A DNA stretch of 15,521 nucleotides from Patescibacteria group bacterium (GCA_018825765.1 JAHKAQ010000005.1:1-15521), one strand, 5' to 3'; numbered from the stretch's first letter, positions 1-6,868 are shown. The notes: generated from the sequence alone by a model not told the origin. Numbers and translations are program-made.

Positions 1-39
1 ATGTCAACGACGCGCTCTAACCAACTGAGCTAGCCGCCC
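1..39 (-). tRNA. tRNA-Val (anticodon GAC), 5' half, cut by window edge
   Basis: Read on the minus strand, 39 to 1 gives a canonical tRNA 5' half: acceptor strand GGGCGGC, TA at positions 8-9, D-stem GCTC/GAGC around a nine-base D-loop AGTTGGTTA, base 26 G, anticodon 5' stem CGTCG, and loop TTGACAT. That loop places U33 before anticodon GAC (window positions 5-3), which reads Val codons GUU and GUC. The window ends exactly at tRNA position 38, so the 3' stem, T-arm and any encoded CCA are not visible. The gene follows ybeY on the same strand after an 89-base gap. Confidence 0.9.
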
Positions 40-106
40 GGATTGCCCGGATTATTTTCTTTCTGATTCAGGCCTGTAAAATCTTCGTTTCTGGTAACGT
101 TAATCT

Positions 107-135
107 ATTATATATTATAAACATCACATTATGAA
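107..135 (-). promoter_or_regulatory. possible promoter for the tRNA gene
   Basis: On the minus strand a TATAAT box (112-107) lies 17 bases after a weak TTCATA -35 box (135-130), just past the ybeY stop. A second TATAAT at 119-114 has no good -35. The tRNA would start about 60 bases downstream. The -35 is only four of six, so this is a weak call, and co-transcription with the rpsU-yqeY-ybeY genes is equally possible. Nothing else is apparent between 40 and 128. Confidence 0.3.
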
Positions 136-617
136 GTAACGCGGCGCTTATAGTTTAACATTTTCTGGCATTTTTTTTCTAGTGTTTGCATGATTTTTTT
201 ATCATTCGCCCGCTTATGATCATAGCCGGCCAGATGAATAAGCCCGTGAATAATGGTTTTTTCAATTAACCGGTCCAGCGGAATATTTTCTTTTCGGGAT
301 ATTGTTTGAAGATAGGGCAGTCCAAGATAAATTTCACCCGTGTCCCAAAAAGAAGATCCATGATTTTTTTCGCATTTTTTTTCGCTATAATTGAAGGATA
401 AGACGTCGGTAGGATAATTTTTTCCGCGATAGCGGCGATTTAACTTCTTTATGGCTGAATTATCAACAAAGACAAGATTAATATTTTGGGGAAATCCGGA
501 TTTCCTTATTAAAGAGCTTGTCTTTCGCCAAATTCTTCTAACATCAATTTCCGGGCAGGCGTTCTTCAAGCAAGGACTGTCAAAAAAAACCCTGACAGAC
601 GTTTTCTTCGCGCTCAT
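129..617 (-). CDS. ybeY: endoribonuclease YbeY (rRNA maturation factor)
   Basis: The 162-residue product is a full-length UPF0054/YbeY protein, a zinc-dependent single-strand RNase that acts in 16S rRNA 3'-end maturation and ribosome quality control. The hallmark metal motif HGLIHLAGYDH supplies His124, His128 and His134. Upstream are the family segments LNRRYRGK (59-66), PTDVLSF (69-75) and GEIYL (94-98). The ATG overlaps the stop of the upstream yqeY-family gene as ATGA (617-614), so translation is probably coupled. There is no SD before the ATG. The residues before Val8 fit the family's usual short N-terminus. rpsU, yqeY and ybeY together form a translation-linked cluster seen in many bacteria. 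Confidence 0.95.
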   Translation of the reverse strand: MSAKKTSVRVFFDSPCLKNACPEIDVRRIWRKTSSLIRKSGFPQNINLVFVDNSAIKKLNRRYRGKNYPTDVLSFNYSEKKCEKNHGSSFWDTGEIYLGLPYLQTISRKENIPLDRLIEKTIIHGLIHLAGYDHKRANDKKIMQTLEKKCQKMLNYKRRVTS

Positions 618-1060
618 GGAAGCAGTTTGAGAGCCATATCCTTAATATCCCGGGCCTGGGCCTTACCCCTGGTTTTCTTAATGGCCAGGGGCATTATTTT
701 TCCAAGATCAGCCTTTGACAGAGCCTTAGTTTCCCGGATGACCTCCTGAACAACTTCTGTTAACTTCTGTTCAGACATTTCAGCCGGCAGGAATTCTTTT
801 ATAATTAAGATTTCCTTTTCTTCTTTTTCAAAGAGATCGCGGCGATCGGCTAACTTGTATTGGGCCACGGAATCCTGGCGCGATTTAACCTGGCTTCGCA
901 AAAGACTTATTAATTCTTCGGATTTTAGCTCTCTTTTTAGCTCAATTTCCTTATTCTTTATGGCGGCTTTAAGCATTCTTAAAACATCCAGCGCCAGCTG
1001 GTCCCTGGCCTTGGCTTTGCGAATAAGATCCTGGTTTATTTTTTGAACAATGTCTGGCAT
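614..1060 (-). CDS. GatB/YqeY domain-containing protein
   Basis: This is a 148-residue YqeY-family protein, related to the C-terminal tail domain of the GatB subunit of tRNA-dependent amidotransferase. As a free protein its exact function is unsettled. The family pattern is clear: an N-terminal helical block (LDVLRMLKAAIKNKEIEL), the linker LIIKEFLPAEMSE, and the tail ADLGKIMPLAIKKTRGKA. I chose the ATG at 1060 because the following residues match the normal family start and it sits four bases after the rpsU stop. A TTG at 1081 would add seven residues and overlap rpsU by 17 bases. A GGAAGA lies 13 bases before the ATG, too far to be a good SD. The gene is adjacent to rpsU, the classic arrangement, and its stop overlaps the ybeY start. 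Confidence 0.88.
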   Translation of the reverse strand: MPDIVQKINQDLIRKAKARDQLALDVLRMLKAAIKNKEIELKRELKSEELISLLRSQVKSRQDSVAQYKLADRRDLFEKEEKEILIIKEFLPAEMSEQKLTEVVQEVIRETKALSKADLGKIMPLAIKKTRGKAQARDIKDMALKLLP

Positions 1061-1064
1061 TTTT

Positions 1065-1325
1065 TTAGTTAGATCTTCCAATGCGACCTGAAATGAAATT
1101 ATTTTTTTCTTCTTCTAACCGGCCTAATTTCCTTAATTTCTCTCTTTCTTTTTGAACCGCGAGGCGATATAGCGCTCTTAGGCGGCGTTCTCTCCTGGTT
1201 TCAGGACGATTGCGGTATCTTCTTTTCCTTTCTCTCTGGCCAATGCCGCTTCTCTGCCAACGTTTACTAAAACGGCGCAAAAGATTTTCCACCGGCTCGT
1301 TTCCCTTGTTTTTTACCTCCACCAT
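1065..1325 (-). CDS. rpsU: 30S ribosomal protein S21 (bS21)
   Basis: The 86-residue, strongly basic protein opens MVEVKNKGNEPVENLLRRF and continues with an Arg-rich helix (ERKRRYRNRPETRRERR), the bS21 pattern. bS21 sits near the 3' end of 16S rRNA next to the anti-SD. The product is longer than the usual 58-70 residues, with a C-terminal extension ending FISGRIGRSN. The ATG at 1325 gives the family N-terminus; a TTG just before it (1328) or a GTG at 1337 are alternatives. Unlike nearly all other genes here, it has a strong SD, AAGGAGGTG at 1343-1335. Measured from the last G of AGGAGG, that is 11 bases from the ATG and eight from the TTG. It is the first gene of the minus-strand rpsU-yqeY-ybeY group. 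Confidence 0.93.
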   Translation of the reverse strand: MVEVKNKGNEPVENLLRRFSKRWQRSGIGQRERKRRYRNRPETRRERRLRALYRLAVQKEREKLRKLGRLEEEKNNFISGRIGRSN

Positions 1326-1334
1326 CAATAAAAG

Positions 1335-1343
1335 CACCTCCTT
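1335..1343 (-). promoter_or_regulatory. strong Shine-Dalgarno of rpsU
   Basis: The minus strand reads AAGGAGGTG, a nine-base match to the complement of the standard 16S 3' end. Only one other gene in the window has anything comparable (13567-13574), so this site stands out and may be a control point for S21 synthesis. No convincing promoter is visible between it and the hairpin at 1394-1428. Confidence 0.75.
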
Positions 1344-1393
1344 TGGTTGATTGGATATGAAAATGTCTTAGTGAATTTCATAAACAAAAATTT

Positions 1394-1428
1394 AAATAAG
1401 CTGACAAAAACGTCAGAACTTCTTATTT
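1394..1428 (-). terminator. hairpin between the lepB-hisS group and rpsU, possible terminator
   Basis: Inverted repeat: outer arms AAATAAG (1394-1400) and CTTATTT (1422-1428), inner arms CTGAC (1401-1405) and GTCAG (1412-1416), six-base loop, and a five-base bulge on one side. On the minus strand it follows the end of the membrane-protein gene at 1468, and a TTTTT lies four bases beyond the second arm, so it could stop transcription from the lepB promoter. It could equally be a structured leader of rpsU. The T-run is neither immediate nor long. Confidence 0.45.
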
Positions 1429-1467
1429 AATAACATAAAATCAGGCACAAAACAAGGTTTTTAATCT

Positions 1468-2532
1468 TTAAAGCTCAAGCGGCGCCGGGTCAGAAGACTG
1501 ATTTTCGTTTTTTATCAGAAACTGTTTTTGGGTTTTTACGAATATCGGGCTCTGGGTTTCTGAATAGCCGGCTATGGCGTGAGGCTGGGTTAAGCCTTCA
1601 CCGTCGTTTAAGATATCAAGTTCGGGAGTTTCCGCGGGTTTATCGTCATTGGATTTAAAAATACCTACAATGCCGTTCCTTATGGCGCCATAAGGAAGAA
1701 GAAACCAGATAAAGCGGCTGAAAACAGAGCTGACAATAGAAACAAGAGCTATTTTTACGCCATAAGGAATAAAAAATAGGGCGGCGGTGAAAATACCGGC
1801 CAGAGCGGCTATGAGATAACGGCGGTATTCGATTCTTTTTTCGAAAACCCGCAGATTCCAGATATTTTCTTCCATGTATTGATGGAGCAGATTTAGATTG
1901 GAACAAAGATTGGCCGCTTTTTCCGGCAGACGGCGCCGGGCGCTTTCCAGAAGAGCCAGCCGGTTCATGCCTTTTCTGGTCGCTTTTCCTTGAGTAATTT
2001 TTTGCTGAAACCCTTCCATTAAAATCATAATTCCCCAGGCAAAGATTGGGATTTCCAGCCATTTAAAGTCAATGAACGAAATCCGGGAAGCGGCGAACCC
2101 GAGACCTAAAAAAGAAAATCCAAAAAATATTTTAAACCCGGGAGATATCTGACGCCATTCCTGAAGCTGGGCGCGAATAAGCCCGGAAAGGCCGCGGCTT
2201 CTTAGGATTTTTTCTTTTTGTTTTTTTAAGGTTTGTATTTCGTCAAAAATAGTAAGACGGATGATAAATTGAATATCTTTTTCCCGCACCTGGCGGTTAT
2301 TTTTTTTGAATTCTTCGATTAAAATCCGGCGGTATTGGGAGAGGACGCCATAATAACTGTCCCTGGCCCAGACCAGGCTTTGATCCTGTTTTGGTTTTTT
2401 AGCGGCCTTAAAGCTTAGCTTTCGAAAAAAACCAGTCAGCCCTTTTTCAAATTCAATTTGAGCGTTGATATATTTTTGACGGTTTTTGCTTAACCTTTCA
2501 TCAACAGAAGAAAGTAGGGGCTGGTTTTTCAT
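1468..2532 (-). CDS. multi-pass membrane protein of unknown function
   Basis: I do not recognise this 354-residue protein. The N-terminal 130 residues are soluble, charged and probably helical (many Lys, Arg, Glu and Gln). Four hydrophobic segments follow at about 133-149, 158-174, 238-258 and 260-280, in two pairs. The loop between the pairs is helical and basic (for example LLESARRRLPEKAANL). The last 60 residues are polar and acidic, rich in Asn, Asp, Glu, Pro and Ser, and look disordered. It starts 31 bases after hisS and appears to be the last gene of the lepB-hisS transcript. The leader is A/T-rich with no SD. A membrane scaffold or secretion-linked role would be a guess. Confidence 0.7.
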   Translation of the reverse strand: MKNQPLLSSVDERLSKNRQKYINAQIEFEKGLTGFFRKLSFKAAKKPKQDQSLVWARDSYYGVLSQYRRILIEEFKKNNRQVREKDIQFIIRLTIFDEIQTLKKQKEKILRSRGLSGLIRAQLQEWRQISPGFKIFFGFSFLGLGFAASRISFIDFKWLEIPIFAWGIMILMEGFQQKITQGKATRKGMNRLALLESARRRLPEKAANLCSNLNLLHQYMEENIWNLRVFEKRIEYRRYLIAALAGIFTAALFFIPYGVKIALVSIVSSVFSRFIWFLLPYGAIRNGIVGIFKSNDDKPAETPELDILNDGEGLTQPHAIAGYSETQSPIFVKTQKQFLIKNENQSSDPAPLEL

Positions 2533-2563
2533 TTTATTTTTATTTTATCAGGATTCGCGATTT

Positions 2564-3886
2564 TTATTTTTTGCGGAAAATTTTTTTGATTTGGCTTATC
2601 AGCTTATGCTGGGGAATGGTTTCCTGGGATCCGACTTCCATGTTTCTTATGATGGCGGTTTGGTCTAAAGCTTCTTTCTGGCCTATTATGAGAGCCAGCT
2701 TGGCTTTGGCGCTGTTGGCTGATTTAAGCTGGGATTTTATGCTTCCTTTTTGAAACGACTCGCTAACCTGAATGTTTGATTTTACCAGTTCGTGAAAGAG
2801 AAACAGGCTTCTCTTTTTCCCTAAATCCCCGAGCTGAACTAAGAATACTATATTTTTCAATTCACGGGAATTAAACGCGCCGGCCGGCTTTTTAGGGGCT
2901 TTTTTTTGATCGTTTTTTTCCAATTCAAGCGCCAGTCTGTCCAGCCCAATGCCAAAACCGATAGCCGGCGTTATTGGACCACCAAGAGTTTTTACTAACT
3001 CGTCATAGCGGCCGCCGCCGCCGAAACTGTATTTATTGCGGCTTTGTTCGCCGCTTGAGATGAATTCAAAAACTGTTTTAGTGTAATAATCCAGGCCCCG
3101 GACCAGCGCGGGGTCGATCATGTATTCAAGGTTTAGCTCGTCCAGGTATTCAAGGAGCTGCTTGAAATGAGGGTGACATTGTTCGCACAGGGAATTTATG
3201 AGCTGGGGAGCTCCATTTATAATGGGTTGGCATTTCTCTTCTTTGCAGTCCAGGACGCGCAGAGGATTTTTTTTGAGTCTTTTTTTGCAATCCAAGCACA
3301 GGGCGCGGGAGTTTGATTTTAAGAAGCTTACCAGGGATCGCAGGTATGGCCTGCGACAGACCGGACAGCCAATGCTGTTAATCAGGAGTTTAATATTTTT
3401 TACGCCTGACTTTTTGATGATAAAATAAGCTAAAAGTATTACTTGAGCGTCAAGAATGGGATCGGCGCCGCCCAAAGCCTCGAAATTGATCTGATGGTGC
3501 TGGCGGTAGCGTCCTTGCTGGGGTCTTTCGTAACGGAACAAGGGGCCGATTGAAAAAAGCTTAACCGGCTTGGGCCAGCGGCGCATGCCGTTTTCAATAA
3601 AGGCGCGGGCGATTGAGGCGGTAAATTCCGGACGAAGAGTGACCCTTTCTTTGCTTTTAGTGTAAAAAGTATACATTTCTTTTTCCACGATATCTGTTCC
3701 CTGCCCCACGGTGCGTTCAAAAAGATTGGTTGATTCGATTATTGGAAGTTCAATTCTTTTATAGCCAAAGCTTTGAGCTAATTTCTCGACTACGCCGTGG
3801 ATTTTATCCCAATAGACATAGTGTTTTGGAAGAATATCGCGCATTCCGCGAAGGCTTGATATTTTCTTGGTGTTTTTTTTGCTCAC
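2564..3886 (-). CDS. hisS: histidine--tRNA ligase (HisRS)
   Basis: The 440-residue class II synthetase charges tRNA-His. Visible in order: the N-terminal SSLRGMRDILP; motif 1 around residues 45-65 (IELPIIESTNLFERTVGQ); RVTLRPEFTASIAR (81-94); motif 2 FRYERPQQGRYRQHHQ (117-132); the HisRS-specific histidine motif LVRGLDYYTKTVFEF (261-275); motif 3 FGIGLDRLALE (311-321); and the C-terminal anticodon-binding domain (about 345-440). Between motifs 2 and 3 there are eight cysteines in paired spacing (C174/C177, C197/C200, C214/C219, C234/C237), a pattern present in part of the bacterial HisRS family and compatible with zinc binding. Translation appears to start at GTG, as no in-frame ATG lies at the family N-terminus; Met15 would cut into the conserved start. 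There is no SD. Confidence 0.96.
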   Translation of the reverse strand: MSKKNTKKISSLRGMRDILPKHYVYWDKIHGVVEKLAQSFGYKRIELPIIESTNLFERTVGQGTDIVEKEMYTFYTKSKERVTLRPEFTASIARAFIENGMRRWPKPVKLFSIGPLFRYERPQQGRYRQHHQINFEALGGADPILDAQVILLAYFIIKKSGVKNIKLLINSIGCPVCRRPYLRSLVSFLKSNSRALCLDCKKRLKKNPLRVLDCKEEKCQPIINGAPQLINSLCEQCHPHFKQLLEYLDELNLEYMIDPALVRGLDYYTKTVFEFISSGEQSRNKYSFGGGGRYDELVKTLGGPITPAIGFGIGLDRLALELEKNDQKKAPKKPAGAFNSRELKNIVFLVQLGDLGKKRSLFLFHELVKSNIQVSESFQKGSIKSQLKSANSAKAKLALIIGQKEALDQTAIIRNMEVGSQETIPQHKLISQIKKIFRKK

Positions 3887-3919
3887 GTTTGTGATTACTT
3901 ATTAAAGGTCTGCTAAAAA

Positions 3920-4501
3920 TCATTGCTGGAAAATAGCGAACCGGCTAAAGGGAAAAGCTCTGATCCAGGATTTACCGATTATATTTTGTTTGGGCAAAAC
4001 TCCCCAGACACGGGAATCAGAACTGGCGCTCCGGTTGTCACCCAGGACAAAATATTCATCTTCTCCCAATACTATTGAAACATCACCCCGGGTGACGCGG
4101 CCGCCAGGCAGATATTTGTCTTCTTCCAAAGCAAAGCCCGAAAGGTTGTTTTTGTCAAAGATTGTGACCTGTCCGCCCTTTATCTGGACTTTTTCCCCGG
4201 GCAAACCAATAATTCTTTTAATGTAATATTCGTTGGGATTTTTGGGATATTTAAACACGATCACATCTCCTCTTTCAGGGCTTTCAAAGCGGTATTCAAT
4301 TTCGTTTATAATGAGATACTCTCCGTTATGAAAATTGGGTTCCATGCTGGCTCCTTTAACAATAAAGGGCTGGATTAAGTAATACCTCACTGGAATGACT
4401 ATGACAAGACTTATAAGCACAATACTTATGATTTCTTTGAAAAAATTAACAACCGCATTGCCTTTTGGAGGAAATGGGGGCTTGTTTGAATTGTCTTCCA
4501 T
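3920..4501 (-). CDS. lepB: signal peptidase I
   Basis: This 193-residue membrane serine protease removes signal peptides from exported proteins at the outer face of the membrane. One N-terminal transmembrane helix spans about residues 20-45. Box B, KGASMEP, holds the nucleophile Ser52. Box D, YYIKRIIGLPGE, holds the general base Lys95. Box E, GDNRSASSDSR, starts at 154. Length and architecture match the compact Gram-positive-type enzymes. The start codon follows a near-consensus promoter by about 20 bases and has no SD. hisS begins 33 bases after its stop. Its likely clients in the window include the exported proteins at 12525-13196 and 13572-15521. Confidence 0.96.
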   Translation of the reverse strand: MEDNSNKPPFPPKGNAVVNFFKEIISIVLISLVIVIPVRYYLIQPFIVKGASMEPNFHNGEYLIINEIEYRFESPERGDVIVFKYPKNPNEYYIKRIIGLPGEKVQIKGGQVTIFDKNNLSGFALEEDKYLPGGRVTRGDVSIVLGEDEYFVLGDNRSASSDSRVWGVLPKQNIIGKSWIRAFPFSRFAIFQQ

Positions 4502-4520
4502 GTTTATTTTAAGCTATAAT
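4491..4520 (+). promoter_or_regulatory. candidate promoter for the LCP-pth genes
   Basis: A TTGTCT (4491-4496), an 18-base spacer and a perfect TATAAT (4515-4520) precede the LCP gene. The -35 lies inside the first codons of lepB on the other strand. Start of transcription would be near 4527, giving a leader of about 33 bases. It overlaps the opposing lepB promoter. Confidence 0.5.
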
Positions 4521-4526
4521 TCACTC

Positions 4527-4555
4527 ATTATAATTGACTTTAGTAGAAATATCAA
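4527..4555 (-). promoter_or_regulatory. lepB-hisS promoter
   Basis: On the minus strand TTGATA (4555-4550), a 17-base spacer and TATAAT (4532-4527) give an eleven-of-twelve match to the sigma-70 consensus with ideal spacing. Transcription would start about 20 bases before the lepB ATG, leaving a very short leader without an SD. Confidence 0.7.
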
Positions 4556-4559
4556 CTTA

Positions 4560-6080
4560 ATGGAAAAAGGGAGAAAAACGAGCATAAAGAGAAAAATCAT
4601 GGTGAAACTGGTTCAGGCCGCGGCGATTTTTGTGATTATTACTCTGCCTTTTATGTCAGCTATTTTCTGCGGTTTTATTATTCTAAAAACCTACAATGTC
4701 TCAAAAATAATAGTCAAAGAAGATTATTTGGGAAAGACAGAGAATCAAACGCCTGGAAATAACAGGAGCGACATAAAAGTAAAAGCGCGCGAGCTTGTCA
4801 TGCAGACTAAGCAACTGGCAGGGGTTGAAAAACCCTCGTTAAAATGGGGCAGTGAAGACAGGGTTAACGTTCTTCTTCTGGGAAAGGCCAGCGAAGATTA
4901 TCCAGGTTCTAATCTAACAGATACGGTTATTCTGGCTAGTTTTAACCCCAAAACAAATAAGGCGGCCATGCTTTCTATCCCCCGGGACTTATATACCAGA
5001 ATTCCAAATACTAACAAGTATACGAAATTAAACGCTATTTATCATTATGGATTTTTAGAGGAAGGAGAAAAAACAGGGATAAGATACATTAGCGACGCGA
5101 TAAAGGAAATAACAGGTCAGGAGGTAGATTATTTCGTAATGCTTGATTTCAAGGGATTCGTGAAGCTGGTTGACCAAATAGGGGGAGTCCGCATAAATGT
5201 GGAGCGGGAACTTATTGACACCAGATATCCCGGGCCTAATTACAGCTACCAGACTTTTCACATTGACAAGGGCTGGCAGGAGCTGGACGGAGAAACGGCC
5301 TTAAAATACGTGCGAACAAGGCATAATGCGGGCGGAGACTTTGGCCGGGCCGGAAGACAACAGCAGGTGCTGGGCGCGATTAAGAATAAATTTTTCTCAG
5401 TCCAGGGGATTTCTCTGATTGTCAAACTTAACGCTATTTTGGATATTATATCTCAAAACGTGGTGACTGATATTGATTTTAGTGAATACGGTTCTTTTGT
5501 GGCGCTGGCCAGAAATATAAATGAACATAATGTAATAAACAAAGTGCTGGATAACCGGGGTGAAGATCCCATACTTACGAATTTTTCTCCTCGTTTGGGA
5601 GCAAGAACCGCCTATTTTCTCAAACCAGCGGAAAAAGATTATTCTCAAATTCATGAGATCGCGCAAAATATTTTTAATCTGGAAAAATTAAGAAAAACTC
5701 ATGAGAAGCGGGTGGAAGAAAAACCCTATATATTACTGGTGAACCGTTCGGGTAATCGCAGCGCCGCGGGCGTGGTTAAAAAAAGATTAACTGAAGCTGG
5801 TTTTTCCCGGGTTAAGGAGCAGACGGCTGGGGCGGAAACAGTGCCGGATGAAATATTTGAGCGTTCAGTTGTCTGTGATTTTACTTCAGGGCTTAAACCT
5901 TATTCCCTGGACTTACTGGCTGATATTTTAGACGCCGGGGTTGAATTAATTGATAAGCCGGAGAGTTTAGAGGATGAAAACTTTGATTTAATGGTGGTTT
6001 TAGGGAATAATGTGGATGAATTCTTAAAGCAAGACGAGATTGTCCTGCCTGAAGAAGCTTTTATGCAGGAAGAATACTAA
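4560..6080 (+). CDS. LytR-CpsA-Psr (LCP) family cell-envelope glycopolymer ligase
   Basis: LCP proteins transfer undecaprenyl-linked glycopolymers to the cell wall or to proteins on the outer side of the membrane. From the ATG at 4560 the product has 506 residues: a basic N-terminus, one transmembrane helix (about 15-43), then the LCP catalytic domain (about 101-265). That domain shows VNVLLLGKASEDYPGSNLTDT with Asp121, LSIPRDLY with Arg142, KLNAIYHYG, and the late arginine-rich motif GDFGRAGRQQQ. A LytR C-terminal domain follows at about 388-485 (PYILLVNRSGNRSAAGVV). The open frame runs back to 4395, but that part overlaps the lepB start and the promoter region. A second possible start is the ATG at 4599. 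pth follows after 31 bases. Partnership with the Wzy/WaaL-like protein at 6898 is plausible. Confidence 0.92.
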   Translation: MEKGRKTSIKRKIMVKLVQAAAIFVIITLPFMSAIFCGFIILKTYNVSKIIVKEDYLGKTENQTPGNNRSDIKVKARELVMQTKQLAGVEKPSLKWGSEDRVNVLLLGKASEDYPGSNLTDTVILASFNPKTNKAAMLSIPRDLYTRIPNTNKYTKLNAIYHYGFLEEGEKTGIRYISDAIKEITGQEVDYFVMLDFKGFVKLVDQIGGVRINVERELIDTRYPGPNYSYQTFHIDKGWQELDGETALKYVRTRHNAGGDFGRAGRQQQVLGAIKNKFFSVQGISLIVKLNAILDIISQNVVTDIDFSEYGSFVALARNINEHNVINKVLDNRGEDPILTNFSPRLGARTAYFLKPAEKDYSQIHEIAQNIFNLEKLRKTHEKRVEEKPYILLVNRSGNRSAAGVVKKRLTEAGFSRVKEQTAGAETVPDEIFERSVVCDFTSGLKPYSLDLLADILDAGVELIDKPESLEDENFDLMVVLGNNVDEFLKQDEIVLPEEAFMQEEY

Positions 6081-6111
6081 TAAAAGTTAGGGGCTTTATT
6101 TAAGAAAAACA

Positions 6112-6690
6112 ATGAATAAATTTGATTTTATAATCACGGGATTGGGAAATCCGGGCAAAGAATATGAGAAAACCCGACATAACGCGGGTTTTATGGCTTT
6201 GGATAAGATCGCGGCTAAGCTGGGTATAAGCTGGCAAAGGGATAAAAAAAATAAAATTGTTTTTGGTGAATTTTTACAAAACGGGCGCGGAGCGCTGCTT
6301 ATTAAGCCTCAGGGCTTCATGAATAAAAGCGGAGAGGTGATTAAAAAATTTTTGGATTACAGAAACATTCGCGCGAAAGAATTGGAGGATAAACTGGTTA
6401 TTGTAAGCGATGACGCGGATATGAACGAGGGAGCGCTAAAAATCATCAAACAAAGCGGTCACGGCGGACACAAGGGCGTAATCAATATTTTTCAAGTTTT
6501 TAATTCAGATAATTTCTGGCGAATAAAAATCGGGGTCCGGCCCCGGGCAAACCAGGAGCGATCAGAGATTTTTGTTTTGGGCCGGTTTTTAAAAGATAAT
6601 CCGGCGGAAAAAAGAATAGCTGAAATGCCGGAAATATTTAACTGTCTTATGAGCCAGGGTCCTGGGCAGTGTCAGGATTTGTTTAATTAA
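6112..6690 (+). CDS. pth: peptidyl-tRNA hydrolase
   Basis: The 192-residue enzyme frees tRNA from peptidyl-tRNA dropped by ribosomes. It shows the family signatures TGLGNPGKEYEKTRHNAG with Asn13 and catalytic His23, IKPQGFMNKSG (64-74), and SDDADMNEG (99-107) with the Asp that pairs with the catalytic His. The third signature, usually GGHNG, reads GGHKG here, so Lys121 replaces the Asn equivalent to E. coli Asn114, a residue important for substrate binding. Everything else looks functional. It lies 31 bases after the LCP gene and immediately before a strong terminator. Its neighbours smpB and ssrA, across the terminator, also serve ribosome rescue. Confidence 0.95.
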   Translation: MNKFDFIITGLGNPGKEYEKTRHNAGFMALDKIAAKLGISWQRDKKNKIVFGEFLQNGRGALLIKPQGFMNKSGEVIKKFLDYRNIRAKELEDKLVIVSDDADMNEGALKIIKQSGHGGHKGVINIFQVFNSDNFWRIKIGVRPRANQERSEIFVLGRFLKDNPAEKRIAEMPEIFNCLMSQGPGQCQDLFN

Positions 6691-6863
6691 AAATTCCGCC
6701 GGGATTGCGGCGGAATTTTTTAAAACTTTATTCTTCCAAAATCGCCTACGAGCCACAAGATAAAACCTGTTTAACAGCTGCAAGTTGAAGGAGGGATTAC
6801 TTACAACTGAAAACTCGTAGACGAATCCAGAAGAATAAAAGGCAAAATAAAAACCAGGATGAC
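6686..6863 (-). ncRNA. candidate structured small RNA (about 178 nt)
   Basis: The gap between pth and the next gene holds no ORF but a complete RNA transcription unit on the minus strand: a near-consensus promoter (6897-6869), a predicted start near 6863, and an intrinsic terminator at 6718-6691. Within it, a 10-bp helix (6727-6736 with 6830-6839) is nested around a 3-bp helix (6742-6744 with 6822-6824), one mismatch, and a perfect 7-bp helix CTACGAG/CTCGTAG (6746-6752 with 6814-6820). That is 20 pairs closing a 61-base apical region. In RNA sense the apical region carries the C-rich stretch CCCUCCUU (6795-6788), able to pair with SD sequences. A CAGUUG/CAGCUG pairing inside could present it in a loop. 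Size and rod shape recall 6S RNA, but I see no diagnostic 6S sequence. It lacks the cores of RNase P RNA and SRP RNA. Ends are inferred, not observed. Confidence 0.6.
6691..6721. terminator. bidirectional intrinsic terminator
   Basis: Ten-base-pair stem AAATTCCGCC (6691-6700) / GGCGGAATTT (6709-6718) with loop GGGATTGC. On the plus strand the stem runs into TTTTTT (6716-6721), ending the LCP-pth transcript right after the pth stop. On the minus strand it is followed by TTTTTAATT, ending the candidate small RNA that converges on pth. Confidence 0.88.
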
Positions 6864-6868
6864 TGTGT

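Noticed and set aside
36..53. Tandem nine-base repeat GCCCGGATT at the tRNA 5' end
   Set aside because: Only two copies, half of it is the tRNA acceptor sequence; probably a small slippage event and not an attachment site.
1655..2062. Open frame of 135 codons within the membrane-protein gene, plus similar frames inside hisS, the Wzy-like gene and the coiled-coil gene
   Set aside because: They are alternative-frame readings of clear genes, without domain matches, leaders or sensible spacing.
4395..4559. N-terminal extension of the LCP gene back to 4395
   Set aside because: It would overlap the first 107 bases of lepB and both promoters, and residues before Met at 4560 have no family match.
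6788..6796. AAGGAGGGA read on the plus strand as an SD for a small ORF
   Set aside because: No start codon follows at a usable distance, and the promoter and terminator place the transcript on the minus strand.
6686..6863. Naming the small RNA 6S RNA, RNase P RNA, SRP RNA or a riboswitch
   Set aside because: The conserved cores of RNase P and SRP RNA are absent. 6S resemblance is only in size and rod shape. It has its own terminator and runs away from the downstream gene, so it is not a leader.
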